DNA of 64,000 nt from Dacryopinax spathularia. Lineage: Eukaryota > Basidiomycota > Dacrymycetes > Dacrymycetales > Dacrymycetaceae. Positions within the stretch are counted from its first letter, which is position 1. Every line of letters begins with the position of its first letter. The DNA lies in the NCBI GenBank assembly GCA_037974965.1, contig JBBPFI010000005.1, positions 1,240,001 to 1,304,000 on the forward strand, in the 5' to 3' direction. Below the pieces are notes generated by a model that worked only from the letters and a program-made list of their open reading frames with translations, was not told where the DNA came from and did no database searches. A program made the translations under genes and the position numbers. Positions 55,977-64,000 of the stretch are shown in pieces.

Positions 55977-56588
55977 TGGATATTTTTCGTGAGAGGCCAA
56001 CCAAAGTCTGGTGCAACGAGCCGGGGACGGTTGAATGAGACTCCAAGGTTTATGAGCGTGGTTTCCATGCTCCCCACCGCCCGCAACTGCGGGCTCTTTG
56101 TGTGCGCAGCGAACGCCCCTATTCCCGGTGAAAGGGGCTCCCCGGAAAGGCATTCTGTCATGTCCGCAACATAGGCTTTCCGTGTCATCTGGTAGAATTC
56201 AGCATCACCACGAGCAGGATAGATATGAATGACTTGACGAGGAGACGCTGCGGTCGCAACCGCAGCGACCGGGCAGTGCAGCGTCTGATGGCGATGTGCA
56301 CGAGATCATTTCAGGCACAAACTCCTCTTTCATCGTTTTCCTCTGTCTGATTTACGACAGGTTGCCGCTGAGCGAGGAAGATGCGTCCTACACTTGATAA
56401 TGAGTGGGAATCTTCGGATGCGGCCGCATTAATCTGGTCATTTGAGCACTTCATACACGACTGTTATTGAATCCAACTTGACAGCATTCATCAGGGTACA
56501 TGAAATTTAGACGTCCTCCACTATGCCACGTAAATCAGCACGTAAATCATTACGTCGCATAACTCGTGAAATTCGAAAGAGCTCACCT
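55977..56588. other. About 0.6 kb intergenic, nothing recognised
   Basis: Upstream of copy 7 and downstream of the MMTAG2-like gene. CACGTAAATCA occurs twice near 56527-56550. Confidence 0.45.
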
Positions 56589-57549
56589 TCATACTCTCCC
56601 ACGCTCCCAACGGTCGCCCTCCCGCGGGCCAGGTCTATCTCGTTCTGTATTGGCTTCCCACCTTCGCCTGTCTCGTTCCCTCTCCTTCCGCATCTCCTCC
56701 TCGTCATACCTGGTCCCCTTCCCATCCCGATCGTCCCTGGGATCTCCACGTGCAGAATACCGGTCGCGAGTGGTGTCGTCGCGTCGATTCGCGTCTCGCC
56801 TCGGACTACGCGAACGGTGCCGCTCGTCGTGTGCGTCGGAGCGTCGCCTCCCTATGGGAGATTCAGATCGATGTCCCCGTCGCCTCCTGGAAGGTGTACC
56901 ATCCAGACTAGGACTTCTTCCACTGGGACCGTCGTGACGCTCATGGTCGTCCGATGCGTCTGATCGTCGACGGCGGATTGGTGAAGGCAAACGATCCACG
57001 TGGTGTCTTCTAGGCGACGGTGACCTAGAGTCGTCCGAATATCGTGCAGGAGATAGACTTCGTCCCTCCCGTCTCGCTCGCTCGCGACGACGTTCCTCTC
57101 GTCTCGCCCTTCGCTCCTCCTTCCGTCTACGCTTCTCTTCCTTCCGTCTGCGCTTCTCTTCTTTTTCCCGCGCTTTCTCCTCATCCACACCGGACATTCC
57201 TTGTAATGGCGAAGTAGCTTCGACTTGCGGGACACGGACAGCCGGCTTGAATCCCCTGGACTCGAGGTTAGCAATGCCGAATAACGCGATATGACCCCAC
57301 ACACAATGCAACCGCGAGCGCATCCTCTTCTGCCTCTTTGATCTTCCTTATTTCCTCTCTCTTCTCTGCATCGGTCCTCTCCTTCTCCCGAGTGTACCAA
57401 TGGATGTCCTTGTTCTTCTGCCAACGACCGACAGGCGCATTGATCGAATGACCAAGATAGTTCTCGCGATCCTTGTCTTGTGTTACATCCGACCACTTGA
57501 ACTCAGCCGCACCTCCTCGAGTTCCACCTCGGACCGGACCATTGTACAT
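56589..57549 (-). CDS. MMTAG2-like protein (kinase phosphorylation domain, SR/RD-rich tail)
   Basis: ATG 57549 begins MYNGPVRGGTRGG, then WSDVTQDKDRENYLGHS and APVGRWQKNKDIHWY, an almost exact match to the N-terminus of multiple myeloma tumor-associated protein 2 family members, a small conserved nuclear family. After one intron (about 57310-57260; donor and acceptor uncertain) comes a highly charged tail: lysine/arginine/glutamate coiled stretch (EEKRRRKEEKRRRKEERRAR), then Arg-Ser and Arg-Asp rich repeats (RSPSPRR, RSRSPRR, RDDRDGKG) as in splicing-associated factors. Nuclear, RNA-processing role is inference from composition. Stop at 56589. Confidence 0.82.
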
Positions 57550-58103
57550 GACAGCAGGTGTAGTAGACGATGGGCAGGATGCTCAACAGCGGGCGTAACT
57601 CAAGGTGGTGGTGGCGCAGCACTCTGACGATGAGGACGCGCTTACCCTATCGGACATAAATAAATTCAATTTAACGCCGCTTACCGTGGGCGGCTTTCTC
57701 CGGTGCACGACCATCAGCTCACACTCGGACCCATCTCATCTCTCAAATAACGATCGGACATCATGGGCAGCTTATGGCCTCATCCTGATCAAGCACGCAC
57801 AACAGTTATGGCTGTGAAAGAAAGCAATCGTAACATGCTATGAGAGCTCTTCTAGAGGAAACACTGTCGGATGCGGCCCGAGGGCTGGTGGCTCGGCACT
57901 TCTGGTTACGTCCCAACGATCCACATGCACGGTTCTTCGTATATTCAATTTTGGTCGATGCTATAACATGGATGTACGTATACACCAAGGGGTAGGCGCC
58001 TCTCGCTCGGCCGTGCCTGATCATTTGTCGTGATTCTCCTCTTCATCCTACTGCCCCTCCTTCTCGCCAGGGCTGTCTCCGCCCCGCGGGTCGCTAGCCT
58101 GTT
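57550..58103. other. About 0.55 kb intergenic, nothing recognised
   Basis: 5' flank of the MMTAG2-like gene and 3' flank of DUF6533 copy 8. No coding signal. Confidence 0.45.
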
Positions 58104-59649
58104 CTACAACGAACGGATCGTGACATCGTCCGACATCTCTACCAAAGGGAACACGCCCGGAAGTGTCCCGTTAAGAGCGGTGTCGGCGGCTACGTCCGCC
58201 CCATCCAGAGTATAAGCGGCCTCTCGCATATTCAACATGATTCTTGTGGGAGCGACGACCATGGCCGCTCGATGAATGTAGGTGTAGGCGAATGGATAAG
58301 GGTTCTGAAAGAGGATCAGAGCGTGGTTTAATAGGCAATGGAGGATTTTCCAATACCCCGGTCTCAAACATCACCGCCGAGAGAATGGATGTGGCTGTTT
58401 GCGGTCAAGTCATGAGGTGAGCGAAACAGGTCTGAGGGAAGGTAGGACAACTGACTGGAGATTACGCAGGAGGCTACAAAGGCTGGGCGCACGTCAGCGC
58501 TGGCTGACCGAATATCCGCAAGGGAAGAACATATGCGTACCGTCCCGATATAGCACCGCCGTCAACAGCGCTCGTTCCCGTCGCCCTGAAGATGCTAAAC
58601 CCTCCATCCCGCCCAGAGGATGCGGCTTACTACTTACAGTGTCCGATTCCCCTTATCAAAGTTGCCAAGAGAATTACTGCACGATATGTCAGACAAGGAG
58701 GGCCGCGACACCTACACATGGGTGGACCAACCTGCTTCATAGACAGCAAGTGAGATGTATATATCCGCAATGGCGTTCAAGCCATCGGAAGACGCCGCAG
58801 TCCTGCAGCCGGGGAGGCCAGGAACCTGAGGTAGGTCTGGCTTATCAACCATTCGTTAGCTCCGCTTCTGATTCATGAAGGTAGACAAAACAAGCCCACG
58901 CACCAAGTGCCACGATTGTTTGGCTGTAGACGACAACGCCATGAATCGACCAGCCAATCGCTACCAAGAACGCCACACAGAGTATGATTGCGCATATGGT
59001 ACTCCGATTCCAGATGGCCCAAGTCCGCAAGCCGACGACAATGCAAGCGCAAAACACACCCACAACCTCTGTATCTGCGAAGAAATTGAGTCAGCATGTT
59101 GTGGGAAGCTCGTACATGATACGGGATCGTTCTTACAAAGCGCCATTGTGCTTACGACTTTGCAGAACCAATCGGTGGGAGTTAGTGTACCGTACACTAT
59201 GACAGCATCTCAGTCGATTGAAGGCGCAGCTGGTTGTGGACGGCTGGAATTGGAAGGAGCTCACCCCAAAGAAGTACGGTGTAATCGACAAAGGCCACGT
59301 AGCGGAGGACGAGGAAGAGGACTTTGCCCGGTGTCCACGACGCGCCCCATACGTATCGAACTTCTTGCTGGAGGGTGAGCAAGTAATCATAACTCTGACG
59401 ACAGGTGGTTAGTCGGGGATGACATCCTCGTGCTAGGGAAACTCACTATGATTGCTACACCGGCCACTGCGCGGAGCTATAAGTATGCCTCTTCGTGGGA
59501 GCAACAGTCGTACGTACTAACGGCGGACTGGGGAGGCATGATGATCAGAGTCAGCAAGCGGGCAGCCATTGAGGACTCGGTCCACCTACAGTTGTTACTT
59601 GATGATTTGCAGCCCAGAGCTGCAGTTCTTCCTGAAGCGACTGGCTCAT
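58104..59649 (-). CDS. DUF6533 multi-pass membrane protein, copy 8 (subfamily C)
   Basis: Exon 1 59649-59599 (MSQSLQEELQLWAANHQ), 10-nt micro-exon 59527-59518 (SAV), 20-nt micro-exon 59466-59447 (completes to MAGVAII), core exon from 59394: SYDYLLTLQQEVRYVW, WTPGKVLFLVLRYVAFVDY. Then EVVGVFCACIVVGLRTWAIWNR, LTAVLYRDG and TRIMLNMREAAYTLDGAD, ending IRSL then TAG 58106-58104. The phase-1 base left by the 10-nt exon is A here and G in the other seven, so the codon across that junction is Met where five copies have Val, one Ala. Function unknown. Confidence 0.75.
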
Positions 59650-60397
59650 ATCCACCGAGGTTACCACTTCAGACCTAGTCCTTCAACACCGTTGCACTAT
59701 GAAGCGTAGCTGGTTAGTGGTTACTCTCGAGAGAAAAGCCGATGAGGGGTCGCCCTGTATCGAAAAGCCAGGGTAGTACCAATCTCAACGGCGGACGCTC
59801 TATATGGGGAGGGAGAATGCGGACAACTTCCTGATTACGGACATCAGACGCTTGTGCTAGATTCTACCGAGCGCGTACCTGCATTCTGATAGTTACTTCC
59901 GACGGGATGTTGAAAGTGCTTGTCATGCGGAACGCCGTTCCCCAGACTGCGCAACGCGCATCAGAGTGTTCATACAGCATGCGCTATGCTTCAGACGCAT
60001 TCCGACGCCAATCAGTAATGATGGTGCTGGCAGTGCAAATGAGCTGATGATAGTTGATACGAAGAAGTCTGCAGTCGACCTATCCCTGACAGTACCGAAC
60101 ATGAAGCCAGCGTCGTCTCCAATTCCCGGTTCTTCTTCGCGAATTACTTCTTCACGGATTAGTAATTACTGGACCGCGCGAAGAGGAGAACGCAGACACT
60201 CAGTTGCATTCGGCCTTACACTGATCGAAGTTTGTTCTGCGAGGCTACAAAGTGTGATGGCCAGTTCCCACAGTCAACGCCGGACTACCGCGCATCATTA
60301 TCAGACATACCCCGAGAACACACAGAAATCAAGCTCCGCGCCGATCTCTCCTCAGTTCGCAGGTCTGATGCTCACCACCAACCCAGCTACAAGCACA
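59650..60397. other. About 0.75 kb intergenic, nothing recognised
   Basis: 5' flank of copy 8 and 3' flank of the K+ channel gene. A plus-strand frame from 59966 runs into antisense of the channel gene and is not supported. Confidence 0.45.
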
Positions 60398-62565
60398 TCA
60401 AACATCGACAGCATTAAGAGCTTTCATCGTCCCCGCGCTCGGCCCTGCCCGTTCCGCCTGATCCCGGGCCTCCTTCCTCTCCCCCCCAGCGCCCAAATTA
60501 TCCCCCTTCCCCGCCGGGCCCTTCGCCTGCTCCTGACCCTCCACATACCCTTCCAGACTCGCCCCTCGAGCGCCAGCCTCGATATTCCCATCCCCTACAT
60601 CTTCCCCCGAGCTCGCACGTCTGCGCTCAAATGCATCTTGTTCTTTTCCCCTGAGCTCCTGGATCCGACTGCCAGTAGCGAGGAACTTCGCAAATGTCTC
60701 TCGGTAGTGTTTTGTTTGCTGGAGTAGGTCCGCGTCGCCCGAGTTCTCTTCGTCCATTATCCTCCGGATATGTTCCTCCGGCAGGCCGAGGCTGCGCATA
60801 TCCCTCAATTGCTGGTTGCGGTCTGCGCGGAGCAAGACTTGGGGCTGCGAGCCCTCGGGGAGTTGGTTCATCATTATCCTCCTTGCCTGCGCCTCGAGCG
60901 AGCACCCGAGGGAGAGGAGTTCGCCAAGGAGATGATGCTCGAACTGGTCTTGCAGCTCGTGTCCCTCCAGCTCTGGGTGTTCTTTTTTGAATTGAGAGAG
61001 TTGACGTTCAAGCACTTGATGGTGCTCCAGCACGAACTCTGCATGAGGCCGAACTACGTCGGAGCCTTGTTCTTCTGCCATTTGTTGCGAGGCGAATCGG
61101 CCTTCGGTCCAGGATGAGACGACGTTCGAGACTGCTTGGAGGGCGAAGGAGGCGATGATGGGCACGGCGAGGAGACTGTAGAGGACGAAGAATGTCCGGC
61201 CGGCAGCGGTGCGAGGGGCGAAGTCGCCATATCCCACAGTGAGGAAGAAGACGTACTGCACCCCCAACACATCTCCGATCAGCAAGTGCAACTGCTCTCT
61301 TCTGTTCTCAGGAACAACGAGGGACTTACGCAGAAATACAGCCCAATACCATACGACCAACCCTCCATCTTACAGAACACCACGGCCCCAACGAACCAGA
61401 AGACCACCAACCCCAACAGACTCGTTCCCAAATCGAACATCTGACTCAACCGCTCCTCACGCGCCATAAGCTCATTCAGGAAGTTCACTTCGTCTTCTAG
61501 CCTGGCGGGACGGGAACCCGTGTCGCCGAACTTGCGCTCGGCTTTTTGTTGGTAGGCTGTGCGCCATTGTTGGCGGCGGACGTCGATGAGTGCTGTATAT
61601 GGACGGGAGCAAAGGATAAGTGGAGGGCGGGAGAGGGGAGGGAGAGCGCGTACCGGAGAGGAATTTGACGATCATCGAGACGATGTTTGCGAGGAGGGAG
61701 ATAGTTATCAACGCGAACGGCACCAGCAGCACCCTTGTGCTCGCATACGTCGGCTCCAGGTCGCCAAACCCGACTGTCAATCAGCACATCTCTCCCCAAG
61801 CAAGCCTCACGAAAAGAGTGGGACGCACTAGTCAACATAGTAACCACCGCAAAATACACCCCATCAAAGAACTCCCAATGCTCAATCTTCGAGAATATCA
61901 GCGCCTCAAGCGCAACCACCAGGATCAGCCCAAGGATGTTGCGCATGAAGTGCCCGCCTGTAAGCCGGACTTGGACTTCGTCTGACGGGGGACGGCCGAT
62001 CTGGATGAAGAAATGGAAGAGGAGGAAGAGGGCGCATGTGCCTGATAGGACGCAGGCCCAGATTGCGCACCCTATCCACATCAACATTCACGATCAGCGT
62101 ATATGACTCTTAGGAGGAGAGGGAGGACGCACAGAACCCCTCAGCGTGCACTCCCCCGGAAGGACGAAGCCGGCTGTGCACCGCAAGATTGGCGATCTGG
62201 AGTATCGTGCTCCCAAGCCAGACAAACGTCGAGATAGTCGTCAACACCCTCCACGTCTTCTGCGCTTTCGAGAACCTCAACACTAGCAAAGCATTCGCAA
62301 TCAAGACTAATGCCTATCCCCCACCACTCATCATCAGCACTTCTCAAGAGCAGTAGGAGGAAGAGGAGGGGCGTACGAGCGAGACAGCGGAGAGGACGAT
62401 GCTCTCCTTCGCGTCTGGCAGTCCTTGACCAGAGGAATTGTTGTACCAGTGCTGGCTTAAGCTGGGGATTGAGAGGAGTGAAGCGAGCGGGGCTAGTATG
62501 GCCGCCGTCAGAGGGGCGAGCCTGGCAGCAGCGAGGGCGGTGTCGTACATCTTCACGTTGCCCAT
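60398..62565 (-). CDS. TOK-type two-pore-domain outward potassium channel
   Basis: Plasma-membrane K+ channel of the fungal TOK1 class (eight membrane spans, two pores). ATG 62565 (MGNVKMYD); exons carry LVLIANALLVLRF, TISTFVWLGSTILQIANL, CAIWACVLSGTCALFLLFHF and GLILVVALEALIFSKIEHW. The first pore is FFDGVYFAVVTM joined across an intron to LTVGFGDLEP; the second is FFLTVGYGDFAP. The long cytosolic C-terminus (HAEFVLEHHQVLERQL onward) is helical, Gln/Glu-rich and ends KALNAVDV. Both selectivity filters are intact. An upstream ATG at 62718 is in frame but less likely. Shares the minus strand with the sulfate permease upstream of it. Confidence 0.88.
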
Positions 62566-62973
62566 GGCTTGCTCGTTCGTTGCTTGAGAGAGTGGGTTAT
62601 GGTGGTTGTTGTGGTATATGCTGGTGAGAGGGATACATGCAGCGCGCAAGGCCGGCAAAGAGAGGTTTAATTTTGAAGTTGACCATGTTGGATTGTAATA
62701 ACGGTAAACGGTGAGCAAAGAGGCGCTCTCCTCGTCGCCTGACGTCAGTCCGACGTTCCCCTCCCCTCCTCAGGGTCTGCTGCGCCTTGGTCTATTTATG
62801 GACCACCACTCCCCCTAACCGAGCTATTTCGAGCGACACCTGCACCAGCTCGCGCACATATTGTTTGGGATCGTAATAATCATTTCCAAGATAAGGATAT
62901 CTTCAACTAAAATGTTATACATATTGCAGCTCTCGCTCATCCTTTGACCCATCTACATACAGTATGGGGTCGC
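62566..62973. other. Spacer between sulfate permease and K+ channel genes
   Basis: About 400 bp. A TATTTATGG near 62793 may serve the channel promoter on the other strand; nothing firm. Confidence 0.4.
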
Positions 62974-64000
62974 TCACTGCGTCTGCTCACTCGCCCCATC
63001 GCCCCCGACCTCATCTGGGTAATACTGCCTATCCTGCGCGCTCCTCACCGCCGTCGACAGATCAAAATGGAAGAACGGCGTCGCCGTACTAACGATCGGA
63101 GCCTCAAAGTCCGTCGTACTGCTCACAGCCGTCCCCGTCTTCTCCAGCGGACTGTTGATATTGTCTTCTCCGTCGCTGGGCGATGAGGCGGATTCCAGGT
63201 CTTGTTGAGTTTGTTGGGGTTGTTGGGGACGAGGCGCGCCTTGGCGAGCGGGGAACTCGTCCCCGGGGCCCCATTGGGACGCTTCGGGCGGAACGACGGG
63301 TGCGATCTCTATTGGCAGTGACCTGTCCGGTCTGCCAATGCCGAATCCGCCCGCGATCAGCGCCCTGCGAATCCAAGGCGACAAGATCCCAGCGAAATGG
63401 AACTCGACCGGCGCATCTGCCCATCTCTCGAGCTCGGACCGAAGATCCACAAGATTTTGGACCGCAGTAGTGTCGATCTGCGACACCGCGGAGAAATCCA
63501 ACACCACCGCCCTCAGCACGGGCTTCTTCGCGTCCAGCGCTTCTGGGTCCGGCTGGCCCCTCTTCGGGCCCGGGTCGTTCCACGGCCTGTCGGAGAGCTG
63601 GACACCGCTCATATCCCTCCCCCTGCGCGTGAGCTCTTTGGCCCGGTCGACGATCATGTTGTTTATCAGGCTGCTGTTCGGGTAGGTGAAGCTTTCTTCG
63701 AATCGGAAGATGACGATCCCTGGAGGTGGGGGCTCGACCCGCAGGCCGGGGTTGATCACGTGGCCTTCTCTGTCGAGGGGCACGTAGACTTCTCGCACGT
63801 GGGTGGCGCCTTCTTTGCCGGATTGGATGCTCCCTCCGTCGGCGCGGACGGTTACTCGGCCGAGGAAATGGCCGCGAGGACGAGCGATGCGGAAGAGGAG
63901 GAGGGCGGCGGAGGCGGCGATGGCCGTGTAGATCCCGTTCTCTATCGAGCTAAATACTGTCACCAGGACGGCTGCGAACCAAATCACGAACTCCAAGGGC
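62974..64000 (-). CDS. SulP-type sulfate permease, C-terminal part (5' end off the window)
   Basis: H+/sulfate transporter of the plasma membrane. The visible part begins in the last membrane segments (FVIWFAAVLVTVFSSIENG, IAASAALLLFRI), then the cytosolic STAS domain: PGIVIFRFEESFTYPNSS, LRAVVLDFSAVSQIDTTAVQ and LVDLRSELERWADAPVEFHFAGI. The tail is Pro/Gln/Ser-rich and acidic, ending GGDGASEQTQ before the stop at 62974. The frame is open to the right edge. Length and order agree with fungal SUL1/SUL2-type permeases. Confidence 0.88.
   Translation of the reverse strand, partial: PLEFVIWFAAVLVTVFSSIENGIYTAIAASAALLLFRIARPRGHFLGRVTVRADGGSIQSGKEGATHVREVYVPLDREGHVINPGLRVEPPPPGIVIFRFEESFTYPNSSLINNMIVDRAKELTRRGRDMSGVQLSDRPWNDPGPKRGQPDPEALDAKKPVLRAVVLDFSAVSQIDTTAVQNLVDLRSELERWADAPVEFHFAGILSPWIRRALIAGGFGIGRPDRSLPIEIAPVVPPEASQWGPGDEFPARQGAPRPQQPQQTQQDLESASSPSDGEDNINSPLEKTGTAVSSTTDFEAPIVSTATPFFHFDLSTAVRSAQDRQYYPDEVGGDGASEQTQ

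Noticed and set aside
1-64000. Secondary-metabolite cluster joining ADH, reductases, flavoprotein and esterase
   Set aside because: No backbone synthase, P450 or regulator; genes are far apart and the flavoprotein copies are dead.
1-64000. tRNA or rRNA genes
   Set aside because: Scanned by eye for cloverleaf-like and conserved T-arm sequences and saw none; a tRNA search program would be decisive.

Overview
The window is nuclear DNA of a filamentous basidiomycete, probably Agaricomycotina. The evidence is very dense short introns (mostly 45-70 bp) with GTGCGT/GTGAGT donors, typical fungal proteins (sedolisin, fungal GH79, TOK-type K+ channel, SulP permease, DUF6533 membrane proteins), a chromodomain Ty3/gypsy element and a Ty1/copia element. 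I cannot name the species. Gene models were spliced by eye; outer limits of the well-conserved genes are firmer than their inner exon borders.

Layout. 1-9.9 kb: conserved metabolic and housekeeping genes: the 5' end of a STRAP-like WD40 gene, a zinc alcohol dehydrogenase, a secreted sedolisin and two tandem aldo/keto reductases. 10.9-21.1 kb: three DUF6533 genes, a glycine-rich repeat protein and two relics (a STRAP-like 3' half and a flavoprotein fragment). 21.66-34.29 kb: a nested retrotransposon block. A Ty1/copia element (401-bp LTRs, TCGCG target duplication) sits in a flavoprotein relic and is itself interrupted in gag by an antisense Ty3/gypsy chromovirus (716-bp LTRs, CTAGC target duplication). 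34.3-41.3 kb: relics, a small predicted secreted KOW-like protein, a tandem repeat carrying a hAT-type MITE, a second flavoprotein relic, an HSL-type esterase and a TA-flanked MITE. 41.5-59.7 kb: five more DUF6533 genes interspersed with an F-box protein, a RAD51-paralog gene, a GH79 glycosidase and an MMTAG2 homologue. 60.4-64 kb: a two-pore K+ channel and the 3' part of a sulfate permease.

The most distinctive observation is the DUF6533 set. Eight copies fall in three subfamilies scattered on both strands. In all eight, the first coding exon (17-23 codons) is followed by a 10-nt micro-exon, then a 20-nt micro-exon, then the exon starting just before the YDY motif. One copy has lost the AG acceptor of that fourth exon.

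I see no operon-like pathway or defence system. The region reads as a conserved backbone plus an accessory zone of membrane-protein duplication, relics and transposons.
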